Below, one piece after another: positions 1 to 5,070 of a stretch of DNA of 5,458 nucleotides. The position numbers were made by a program, and so were the translations under genes. The stretch is from Pseudomonadota bacterium (lineage in GTDB: Bacteria > Pseudomonadota > Alphaproteobacteria > Rhizobiales > Hyphomicrobiaceae): contig JAEYYQ010000004.1 in assembly GCA_023428365.1 (NCBI GenBank), forward strand, positions 1-5,458, given 5' to 3'. Each line of letters begins with the position of its first letter. Position 1 is the first letter of the stretch. Below the pieces are notes generated by a model. That model made no database searches, was not told the origin of the DNA, and worked only from the letters and a program-made list of their open reading frames with translations.

Positions 1-65
1 ACGACATGGATCACGGTCGCCGCAGCGGCAAAGCCGGCGAGACCCCATCCCAGTTCATCCATCAT
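1..65 (-). CDS. N-terminus of a probable membrane protein (partial, runs off left edge)
   Basis: Reading leftwards from an ATG-ATG pair at 65-60, the frame stays open to the window edge and gives about 21 residues starting MMDELGWGLAGF, then an Ala/Val-rich stretch. This is a short acidic N-terminus followed by the beginning of a hydrophobic helix, as in a membrane-anchored protein. A GTG at 68-66 is a third possible start. No clear Shine-Dalgarno is visible. It lies 93 bases downstream of the TonB-family stop, in the same direction, so it could be a second gene of that operon. A membrane-anchored glycosyltransferase or a transporter would fit, but the fragment is too short to assign a family. 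Confidence 0.4.
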   Translation of the reverse strand, partial: MMDELGWGLAGFAAAATVIHV

Positions 66-158
66 CACGATGCAATCCGAACCAGACACTGATCCTGGCT
101 CTGTGCGCGACTCTTGCGACAGCAATATTACGGTCGTCTTGGCGGGCCTGCGCCGCCT

Positions 159-1097
159 CTACCTGTAGATGTAGGTCACGACGAAAATCAAATCAGGCGG
201 GATCGCATTGCGCGGCGGGAATGGAAAACTCGACTGCTTCGTCGCAAACACGACATTCTGATCAAGGCCCGCAACACTCGATGGCCTCACGACCTGAGTG
301 CTGACCAGACTGCCGTTCTTATCGAGCGTAATCCGCACCGTCACCCGGCCGCGCGTATTGCTCAATTGCGGCATGGTACGCTGCAGGGCGCGAATCACCC
401 CGCGCGCGAAGGCATCATTCTCACCGGACCGTGTGATGCCAGGAGGACGCTCGACGCCGGCGCCTGCTCCACCGAAAGGTGCCGTAAATACTTGCGGCGG
501 CGGCGTGAGATCGAGGCTGGCTGTGCGTGTCTTCTGCTGCGGACGCGGCTCCTGCTTCTCCTGTTTCTGGTGGGCCTTGGTCTCCTCGGGCTTGGTCTGT
601 TCCGTCGGCTTCGCGGTCTTCGGCGACGGCTCTTGAACTTGCTTTTTAAGGCCCTCTCCAGGACGCGCAGGTTCCGTCAACACCGGTTCTTTGGGAGCGG
701 GAACGGGCTCGACCGGCGGCTTGCTCTGTGCCTCCACTGGAGGTTCAGGAGGGGGCGTTGGCGGCTGGGGTGGCGGCGCAACAGGCGTCGGCTGGATATT
801 GGGCGTCGGCGGTGTTCGCGCGCCCTTGGCGCGATCATCCACCGTCGCGCGGCCGCGTAAATCAGCCTCGGTGATAATGGCAACGCTAATGGCTTCGTCC
901 GCTCCGCCCGGATCGCCAAGCCTCCGCAAGGTCGACGACGATGTCTGGTTGAAGCTCACAAAGAACAGCGCGTGATTCAGGATCACGGCTCCGAGGGCGA
1001 TGCCGAAACGGCGGTCGTCCTGCACAATAGCTGCTTTTATCGCCTGCGCGTCGAACCGTGGTCCCTCGAGCTCAGGCAGTGCGCTCGCCTCATTCAT
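159..1097 (-). CDS. TonB-family energy transducer protein
   Basis: This 312-residue protein has the classic TonB layout. Residues 1-30 are a cytoplasmic N-terminus. Residues 31-49 form one transmembrane helix, with a His at 42 (ILNHALFF) where TonB proteins carry the conserved His needed for ExbB/ExbD coupling. Residues about 95-140 are Pro-rich (PPPQPPTPPPEPP), and about 141-190 are rich in Lys, Glu and Gln; together they form the periplasm-spanning spacer. Residues about 228-312 form the TonB C-terminal domain, with GRVTVRITLDKNGSL, a Ser-Ser turn, a Leu-Asp pair and the FPFPP motif near the end. The known family role is transfer of proton-motive-force energy from the inner membrane to outer-membrane receptors for iron chelates or vitamin B12. 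The ATG is the only possible start before an upstream stop, yet no Shine-Dalgarno precedes it. No exbB, exbD or receptor gene lies nearby, so the substrate is unknown. TolA-like use is a less likely alternative. Confidence 0.9.
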   Translation of the reverse strand: MNEASALPELEGPRFDAQAIKAAIVQDDRRFGIALGAVILNHALFFVSFNQTSSSTLRRLGDPGGADEAISVAIITEADLRGRATVDDRAKGARTPPTPNIQPTPVAPPPQPPTPPPEPPVEAQSKPPVEPVPAPKEPVLTEPARPGEGLKKQVQEPSPKTAKPTEQTKPEETKAHQKQEKQEPRPQQKTRTASLDLTPPPQVFTAPFGGAGAGVERPPGITRSGENDAFARGVIRALQRTMPQLSNTRGRVTVRITLDKNGSLVSTQVVRPSSVAGLDQNVVFATKQSSFPFPPRNAIPPDLIFVVTYIYR

Positions 1098-1110
1098 GCG
1101 CGCACTGTAG

Positions 1111-1187
1111 TCAATTTCACTCTGTCCGCCGACAGTGGACGATCAATTTGTCCCAGGCTAAGTGCATTGTGTCCACGCTGCCACTTA
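1111..1187 (-). promoter_or_regulatory. Repeat-rich leader upstream of the TonB-family gene
   Basis: The 141 bases between the TonB-family and YciI-like genes hold several short symmetries. There is a direct repeat TCAATTT at 1111-1117 and 1143-1149, 32 bases apart, or about three helical turns. There is also a tight hairpin, CTGTC/GACAG, at 1122-1135. Two overlapping inverted repeats are GTGGAC (1135-1140) with GTCCAC (1171-1176), and TAAGTG (1159-1164) with CACTTA (1182-1187). These could be operator half-sites or RNA leader structure for the TonB-family gene. I see no confident -35/-10 pair and no recognisable Fur or Irr box. Short repeats of this size also occur by chance. Confidence 0.2.
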
Positions 1188-1238
1188 TGCGCGATTTGAG
1201 CATCGTAGGAGGGCCGCGGAGAACAGCTGTCCTTAGGC

Positions 1239-1526
1239 TCATGTCATCAAAAACTCCAAGCGCTGATCAACGCGCGCTGGAGATATTTCGATAATCTCTG
1301 CGCTGACCACATCCTCGGCAACGAACGGATCTTCTTGCACCCGCGCCTCCAGATCGCCGCGCGAGATGTTGTGGGCAAGAACAACACCACCGGCGTTGGG
1401 CTTGAGGCTGCCCGTCATGAGGAACACACCATCCGCAAACCCGCGCGAAATCCAGGCTTTGTGGCCTTCCATATGATTCGGCGCGTCGACCTTGTTGACG
1501 GAAAACCTGAGCATCACAACGAACAT
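1239..1526 (-). CDS. YciI-like protein (YCII domain)
   Basis: This is a 95-residue cytoplasmic protein that is a single YCII domain, a ferredoxin-like alpha+beta fold. It begins MFVVMLRFSV (first strand). The conserved His is in HMEGHKAW (around residues 18-25). A Gly-rich central segment follows (TGSLKPNAGGVVL, 38-50), and an EDPFV motif (65-69) holds the conserved Asp. His and Asp form the presumed active-site pair. The length matches the family. Members of unknown substrate are common; some act as small dehydrochlorinase-like or other enzymes. The frame is open up to 1814, but the start at 1526 is fixed by a GGAGG seven bases upstream and by the domain boundary. The gene follows yqaA by 62 bases in the same direction, and the gap includes an AT-rich patch (around 1541-1557) that might hold a promoter -10. 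Confidence 0.9.
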   Translation of the reverse strand: MFVVMLRFSVNKVDAPNHMEGHKAWISRGFADGVFLMTGSLKPNAGGVVLAHNISRGDLEARVQEDPFVAEDVVSAEIIEISPARVDQRLEFLMT

Positions 1527-1533
1527 CGCGTCG

Positions 1534-1538
1534 CCTCC
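1534..1538 (-). promoter_or_regulatory. Shine-Dalgarno of the YciI-like gene
   Basis: GGAGG on the minus strand, seven bases before the ATG at 1526. It decides this start over the upstream extension of the open frame, which overlaps yqaA in another frame. Confidence 0.8.
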
Positions 1539-1588
1539 GTTATATTGACCTATATGATTGAACCGCGAACCCCTGCCCGCATTTCCTA

Positions 1589-2029
1589 TCATCCCGTCAC
1601 GCTCAATGTCGCCGCGGCAAGCACCAAATACCGGCCCACTTTCGCGACGGCGACGAGCGCCAGGAATGTGAAAAACGGTTCTCGCAACACACCGGCAATC
1701 ACGGTGATCGGATCGCCAATTATCGGCACCCAACTGAGAAGCAGCGACCACCTGCCATAACGGCGATACCACTGCTGGGCGCGCTGAAGGGCTGCCGCAT
1801 CCGCCGGGAACCACCTGCAGTCGCGATAGTGTTCGATGCCCCGCCCCAATATCCAGTTGATCACGGAGCCCAGGACATTTCCCAAGCTGGCGATACTGAT
1901 CAATGCCCAGGCGGGATAGCTGTCCACCAACAACAGGCTGACGAGGACGGCTTCCGATTGCATCGGCAGGATGGTGGCAGCAGCAAGGGCGGAAAAAAAC
2001 AACCCGCCATAGACGGCGAACTCGGTCAT
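1589..2029 (-). CDS. yqaA: DedA-type small inner-membrane protein, YqaA-like
   Basis: This 146-residue membrane protein closely follows the pattern of E. coli YqaA (about 142 residues) in the SNARE-associated/DedA family. Residues 8-35 are the first hydrophobic segment, with the conserved Pro and Glu in ILPMQSEAVLV. Residues 38-64 contain the Gly/Asn-rich helix LGNVLGSVINWILGRG. A polar linker at 65-93 contains the YRRYGRW motif. Residues 95-116 carry SWVPIIGDPITVIAG, the re-entrant loop motif of the family. A last helix, with a GKxxRY-like AKVGRYLVLAAA, ends the protein. DedA proteins act in lipid-carrier and membrane homeostasis; the YqaA branch has no settled substrate. The start is the first ATG where homology begins; its Shine-Dalgarno is weak (GGA, 12 bases upstream). 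The frame is open further upstream, to 2206, but that stretch lies over the MFS remnant in another frame. Confidence 0.88.
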   Translation of the reverse strand: MTEFAVYGGLFFSALAAATILPMQSEAVLVSLLLVDSYPAWALISIASLGNVLGSVINWILGRGIEHYRDCRWFPADAAALQRAQQWYRRYGRWSLLLSWVPIIGDPITVIAGVLREPFFTFLALVAVAKVGRYLVLAAATLSVTG

Positions 2030-2054
2030 GACGTTGGGTAATCCGAAGACAACA

Positions 2055-2300
2055 TCATGACGTATGAGGCCACTGCGGATGATACCGATCGATGACGAAC
2101 GCGTGGGAATGACGATGGCCGTCGCCCGTACGCATGGCCCCGGCGAGATGGGGATGGTCCGCATCGAGCGTCGCGTGCGTGTGCTCGATTTCTTCGGGAT
2201 CGTCAACCGGCCACAGTCTGGTCGCGAGCAGGATTGCGACGCCTGCGATGATACCGAGCACGGATAGCAGCTCTGGAAAATTGAACAGTTGTCGGATATC
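2055..2300 (-). pseudogene. C-terminal remnant of an MFS transporter with His-rich tail
   Basis: The open frame gives 81 residues, from a TAG at 2303-2301 to the TGA at 2057-2055. It begins DIRQLFNFPELLSVLGII, continues through one hydrophobic helix (GVAILLATRLW) and ends in a hydrophilic tail rich in His and Asp (HTHATLDADHPHL, HRHSHAFVID). This looks like the last membrane helix and cytoplasmic C-terminus of a roughly 400-residue major facilitator superfamily transporter; I recall similar HTH...DHPHL tails in alphaproteobacterial MFS proteins. All preceding helices are missing, and a stop sits just upstream of the homologous part, so this is a truncated relic. The only start codons in it are GTG at 2261 and non-standard ones. 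It ends 25 bases before yqaA, which suggests the intact transporter was once co-transcribed with it. The exact MFS subfamily is uncertain. Confidence 0.7.
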
Positions 2301-2651
2301 CTAGGCCCAGTAAAATCTACAGACCGAGACAGCAGAGATTATTGTCGTCTGCGAGAGGGTGGCCGCGCGCAATACTACATCCATCCGGAACTCCAGCGCG
2401 CGGATGCCAAGTTCTTTAGCAAAGTGGCCACGCGAGGATTCCCTATGGAACATTCAGACGGCCCGGCACGAAAGTTATTCGCCGAGATTTTTCAGGAAAA
2501 CGGCAGCGAATATATCGTTGTCCATGACGGTACAGGTCATGAGCACGACCGTTGGGGCCCGACCTACCCTCCGACGATGTCAAGGCTTCTGCAGGAACGA
2601 TTGATAAAAACCTGGCAGGCGAAAGGCTTCGAGGTCATCAAGGTCGAATAA
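2289..2651 (+). CDS. Hypothetical protein, unassigned, start uncertain
   Basis: This is the only plausible plus-strand gene here; I do not recognise its family. The longest reading starts at TTG 2289 (120 residues). An ATG at 2445 is preceded by GAGGA at six-base spacing and would give 68 residues. Codon choice looks non-coding for about the first 17-20 codons and more coding-like from about 2349. There, a hydrophilic, helix-like segment (YYIHPELQRADAKFF) leads without a break into the part after the ATG. The C-terminal half is mixed alpha/beta, with the strand YIVVHDGTGHEHDRWGP followed by an amphipathic helix (SRLLQERLIKTWQAKGF) and a final strand. It has no signal peptide or membrane segment, so it is probably cytoplasmic. 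The His/Asp-rich centre could bind metal, but that is a guess. It abuts the broken end of the MFS remnant and may itself have lost its true N-terminus. It converges on the MFS gene, 43 bases away. Confidence 0.55.
   Translation: MSDILGPVKSTDRDSRDYCRLREGGRAQYYIHPELQRADAKFFSKVATRGFPMEHSDGPARKLFAEIFQENGSEYIVVHDGTGHEHDRWGPTYPPTMSRLLQERLIKTWQAKGFEVIKVE
2434..2438 (+). promoter_or_regulatory. Possible Shine-Dalgarno for the internal ATG at 2445
   Basis: GAGGA lies six bases before the in-frame ATG at 2445. It supports a shorter, 68-residue product of the unassigned plus-strand ORF, against the TTG start at 2289, which has only a distant GGA. Confidence 0.4.
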
Positions 2652-2694
2652 ATTATTCAGCCGAAGGACACCATCGACAACACCTCGCCGCAGG

Positions 2695-3927
2695 TCAGTC
2701 GAGAGGTTTGGTCTCCGGCATAGCTGACAGAAGCAGCAGTACGGCAGCGAAAGCGATAGCCGCAAGCACAAGGAATGTCATCGACGTACCGAAGCTGTCC
2801 GCAAGGCGTCCGGCTACAAATGTGCTGATCGCAGCGCCAACTCCGGCAGCGCTCCCGACAATTCCCTGCATGAGATTGAAGCGCCCGGTACCGCGCGTGG
2901 TGTCGGCAAGGTTCAGCGGTATAAGCACACCCAACACGGCTGCCGTAATGCCATCGAGCAACTGCACGCCCACAATGACATAGGGCTCCGTGGTGTAGGC
3001 AAGCAGTGCGCCGCGAATGGGCAGTACGGCGAAACCTATCAGCAGAAGCGGTCGCCGTCCCCAGCTCTGAGCCAGCGCACCGACTTTCGGCGAGATCGCA
3101 GCAACGATCAGTTGCGGCCCGATAATGCACGCGGCGATCAACGCCGTCGCCCATTGGTTCGACCGCATCGCCATCTCGCTCCCGACCAGCGGCAGCATCG
3201 CGGCGTTGGCCGTTTGAAATAACAGGATCGACACGGTAAGCACGATGATGGGGCGCTTAAGGACCGTCTCGGCGATGCTGCTTGGTGTCGGAACGTCGCC
3301 GGATTGAAAACCGCCATCGGCCATCAGCGGGTGAATCTCATTGTTGCGAATAGAAAGCAGTGCCCATATCGCCGGGATGGCCATCGCGGCGGTCACATAG
3401 AATACGGCCTGTGCCGAGATGAAGTAACCGCACGCTCCCATTACGCCGGCGGCGATGGCAGTCCCCAATGACATAAATCGCGCATTGCGACCGAGGCGCG
3501 GCCCGACCGCCGCATGGCCAACGAGGCCGAGAGATATGGCGGCAATCGCCGGCCCGAGCACGGAGCTGGCGCCGGAGTGGAGCAGTTTGCCCGTGATAAC
3601 GGAGAGATAAAGAGGGGAGGATGCAATCAGGAGAGCGCTCACTCCTAAGCAGACAACGGCAATAGCCGCTGTGCGCCGTTTCGATGGAGCGGCGTCAACC
3701 AGCCATCCACCTGGGATTTGAAACAGCAGTGCCGTAATACTGCCGAGTGACAACACGAAACCGATATCGGTTTGCGTCCACTTCTGGGTAGTCAGATAAA
3801 TTGAAAGAAAAGGCCCAAAACCCGTCTGAATATCGGCAACAAAGAACGTGAACCAGTCAAGTCCACGCTGGCTCGCATGCGATGCCCTACCCGCCTCCCT
3901 GGTGATTTTCGGGCCAGCTTTTTGCAA
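2695..3927 (-). CDS. Major facilitator superfamily transporter (complete)
   Basis: This 410-residue inner-membrane protein has about 12 hydrophobic helices in two halves. A polar linker at residues about 192-222 separates them. The signature motif A, GGWLVDAAPSKRR (73-85), follows helix 2, and its counterpart in the second half is PKVGALAQSWGRRP (280-293). A conserved-looking RGTGRFNLMQGIVGSAAG (345-362) leads into helix 11. Length and layout fit a drug/metabolite exporter-type MFS_1 protein; the substrate cannot be read from sequence. There is no in-frame ATG near the N-terminus. The TTG at 3927 is chosen because AGGAG stands six bases upstream and the first helix begins at about residue 23. 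It follows the PRC-barrel gene by 51 bases in the same direction, with a strong hairpin in the gap, so it may be partly read through from that gene. Its C-terminal end converges on the unassigned plus-strand ORF. It lacks the His-rich tail of the MFS remnant and is not its duplicate. Confidence 0.92.
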   Translation of the reverse strand: MQKAGPKITREAGRASHASQRGLDWFTFFVADIQTGFGPFLSIYLTTQKWTQTDIGFVLSLGSITALLFQIPGGWLVDAAPSKRRTAAIAVVCLGVSALLIASSPLYLSVITGKLLHSGASSVLGPAIAAISLGLVGHAAVGPRLGRNARFMSLGTAIAAGVMGACGYFISAQAVFYVTAAMAIPAIWALLSIRNNEIHPLMADGGFQSGDVPTPSSIAETVLKRPIIVLTVSILLFQTANAAMLPLVGSEMAMRSNQWATALIAACIIGPQLIVAAISPKVGALAQSWGRRPLLLIGFAVLPIRGALLAYTTEPYVIVGVQLLDGITAAVLGVLIPLNLADTTRGTGRFNLMQGIVGSAAGVGAAISTFVAGRLADSFGTSMTFLVLAAIAFAAVLLLLSAMPETKPLD

Positions 3928-3933
3928 GCGCTG

Positions 3934-3938
3934 CTCCT
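3934..3938 (-). promoter_or_regulatory. Shine-Dalgarno fixing the TTG start of the MFS gene
   Basis: AGGAG on the minus strand, six bases before TTG at 3927. It is the deciding evidence for a non-ATG start, since no ATG or GTG is available near the N-terminus. Confidence 0.7.
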
Positions 3939-3951
3939 ACGTTTGCGCCTG

Positions 3952-3971
3952 CTGGCCGCCTCAGCGGCCAG
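3952..3971 (-). terminator. Perfect 8-bp GC hairpin between the PRC-barrel and MFS genes
   Basis: CTGGCCGC (3952-3959) and GCGGCCAG (3964-3971) pair perfectly around a four-base loop (CTCA on the plus strand). It lies 7 bases past the stop of the PRC-barrel gene and 13 bases before the MFS Shine-Dalgarno. There is no T-run after it in either direction, so it is not a standard intrinsic terminator. It could be a weak terminator, a 3'-end stabiliser for the upstream transcript, or a structure lowering expression of the MFS gene. Confidence 0.5.
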
Positions 3972-3978
3972 TGACCAT

Positions 3979-4380
3979 TTAATCGTCCACTGGCACGATT
4001 ACCGGAATGTTTGCCGTATATTCGGGTGCAAGTCTCAATCGTTCCCGGTCAACCTCCATGATTACGAACGATTTTGAATCCTGGGTATCGAAACGAAATG
4101 CGCGCCAGTCGATCGCAATCTTCCGCGTGCCGATGCCAAGGAAGCCCCCCATCTCTACGACGGCCGCCTGCAGCTTGCCGTCCCGGTCCGTAAGGAGATC
4201 AATAATCCGGCCAGAATCACCTTGGGGCGTGCGGACTTCCCGTCCCAGAAGGCTTTCAAGCTGCTGTGTCTGTGTCGGATCGGTGTCCAACGCTGCAGGA
4301 AGGCTTTGGGCGCTTGAGCAGACACCCAACAGCGCAAGCATCACCAATAGGGTCGAACGGAACCTGCTCGATAGTCTCAA
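3979..4380 (-). CDS. Exported PRC-barrel domain protein
   Basis: From the TTG at 4380 the product is 133 residues. Residues 1-24 are a signal peptide: Arg-containing n-region (RLSSRFRST), hydrophobic core (LLVMLALLGV) and an SSA|Q cleavage site. The mature part carries a PRC-barrel (about 41-112) with the typical opening LLGREVRTPQGDSGRIIDLL, then DRDGKLQAAVVEMGGFLG, GTRKIAIDW and a Val/Arg-rich end. PRC-barrels are small beta folds used in RNA, photosynthetic and envelope proteins; an exported single-domain form is common in Rhizobiales but has no assigned reaction. The frame is open to 4485, but TTG is preferred because GGGAGG stands five bases upstream and because it yields a clean signal peptide; the next GTG/ATG would cut the signal short. 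Cys21 is preceded by LLGV, a poor lipobox, so lipidation is unlikely. The MFS gene lies 51 bases downstream. Confidence 0.85.
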   Translation of the reverse strand: MRLSSRFRSTLLVMLALLGVCSSAQSLPAALDTDPTQTQQLESLLGREVRTPQGDSGRIIDLLTDRDGKLQAAVVEMGGFLGIGTRKIAIDWRAFRFDTQDSKSFVIMEVDRERLRLAPEYTANIPVIVPVDD

Positions 4381-4385
4381 GGCTG

Positions 4386-4391
4386 CCTCCC
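4386..4391 (-). promoter_or_regulatory. Shine-Dalgarno fixing the TTG start of the PRC-barrel gene
   Basis: GGGAGG on the minus strand, five bases before TTG 4380. A small hairpin (CCGCG 4390-4394 with CGCGG 4399-4403, loop of four) overlaps its first two bases and could dampen ribosome access. Confidence 0.65.
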
Positions 4392-4416
4392 GCGTATTCG
4401 CGGCTACACTTTTTAT

Positions 4417-4422
4417 ATTATA
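4417..4422 (-). promoter_or_regulatory. Putative -10 element for the PRC-barrel gene
   Basis: The minus strand reads TATAAT here, an exact sigma-70 type -10, inside an A/T island (4411-4423) that stands out in GC-rich surroundings. It lies 36 bases before the TTG start. No good -35 hexamer is found at 16-18 bases spacing, so the promoter is plausible but unproven. It would drive the PRC-barrel gene and possibly the MFS gene. Confidence 0.4.
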
Positions 4423-4488
4423 TCCGGCGCAACCTTGATCGGCGCGACGCGAACAGTCGCAGCGCGCTGTAACGGTGCAGCACATGGT

Positions 4489-4689
4489 CTAGCTTGCTGC
4501 TTGAGCGTTGACGTTTGTCTCAGCGACTGAACTGAGTTTCGCGTCAGCCGCTTTCTCGCCGAGATGCATCTCCAGCCCTCTTTTCAGCTGGGGATCGCTC
4601 GCTTTGTCGATCATATCCGGCAGCGATTTAACGATTTTATTTTCGGCGTAATAGACATCTTGAAGTGTGTGCAGGAAAAGATCGTCCAT
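4489..4689 (-). pseudogene. YciE/DUF892 ferritin-like gene with internal deletion
   Basis: The first part (MDDLFLHTLQDVYYAENKI through HLGE, about 43 residues) is the N-terminal helix region of the DUF892/YciE ferritin-like family, whose members are usually about 160-170 residues. It then passes directly into KAADAKLSSVAETNVNAQAAS and a stop, which resembles the family's extreme C-terminus (an E-K-x-x-D-x-x-L...AES...N...AA pattern). About 90-100 residues of the four-helix bundle, including most metal-ligand Glu/His positions, are absent, while the frame stays open. The junction lies near 4552-4560. The frame is open upstream to an ATG at 4806, but the added 39 residues do not look like this family and no start has a Shine-Dalgarno. 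Family members usually begin a few residues before the TMDD motif, and an ATG sits just there (4701-4699) but out of frame. It is most likely a relic, though a 66-residue product could still be made. It lies 108 bases upstream of the PRC-barrel gene. Confidence 0.68.
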
Positions 4690-5070
4690 CGTTTGGATGT
4701 CATGAAGATAAACGGCAGCAAGAGACGTCCCGAGCCGATGCATCAGGACTGGCAATGCATTTCTCGCTTCAGGCGGACTGTCCAGTTTGTCGGAATCGAC
4801 GTCCATGGGGCGCGGGTGATCGTTGAATGTCAGGCTTGCGGTTAGCCGATGCTTATGGTGGGCCGAGAGCGAGGAAACGGAGAACTACGTCTACGCTATA
4901 GCCATCCAAAACGATTGATGAAAAGCGGCATGAGGCCCGTGTCGCTAATCTCGATACGCAGCGCCAAGCCACGAAGAAGTCCAGAGCGGCAAGTTCGGTC
5001 TGATCACTGACGGGTCAATTCACCGCGCGCCGTTGTGGCTCCCCAGCGATCGCATGTGCGGGGTTGAGGT
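4690..5070. other. Stretch with no supportable gene
   Basis: These 381 bases lie between the YciE relic and the DUF5996 relic. On the minus strand the first 117 bases continue the YciE frame up to ATG 4806 with unconvincing sequence. The rest holds only short frames, such as a 53-codon plus-strand one at 4849-5010 rich in Arg and a few minus-strand ones of about 30-45 codons. I see no terminator, tRNA or mobile-element end. It may be decayed coding sequence or ordinary spacer. Confidence 0.5.

Noticed and set aside
114..860. Long plus-strand open frame of 248 codons opposite the TonB-family gene
   Set aside because: Its product is Arg/Leu-rich low-complexity sequence produced by the antisense of the Pro/Lys/Glu-rich spacer; the minus strand carries a clear TonB layout.
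1222..1231. Small palindrome ACAGCTGT downstream of the YciI-like gene, considered as a terminator
   Set aside because: The stem is only four base pairs, with no loop and no T-run, so it is not a credible terminator.
1335..1760. Plus-strand open frame of 141 codons
   Set aside because: It lies antisense to both the YciI-like gene and yqaA, shows no protein-like pattern, and has no convincing ribosome-binding site.
1527..1814. N-terminal extension of the YciI-like protein
   Set aside because: The extension overlaps yqaA in another frame and has unlikely composition, whereas the ATG at 1526 has a strong Shine-Dalgarno and matches the domain start.
2552..2983. Plus-strand open frame of 143 codons
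   Set aside because: It overlaps the end of the unassigned plus-strand ORF and runs antisense to the MFS gene; the Ala/Ser/Thr-rich product has no domain-like features.
2657..3154. Minus-strand open frame of 165 codons within the MFS gene
   Set aside because: Cys/Arg-rich shadow of the MFS gene in another frame.
4007..4438. Plus-strand open frame of 143 codons opposite the PRC-barrel gene
   Set aside because: The minus strand has a signal peptide plus a recognisable PRC-barrel; the plus-strand frame is its shadow.
4849..5010. Plus-strand frame of 53 codons starting MLMVGRERGN
   Set aside because: Arg-rich, no Shine-Dalgarno and no recognisable motif; too short to support without homology.
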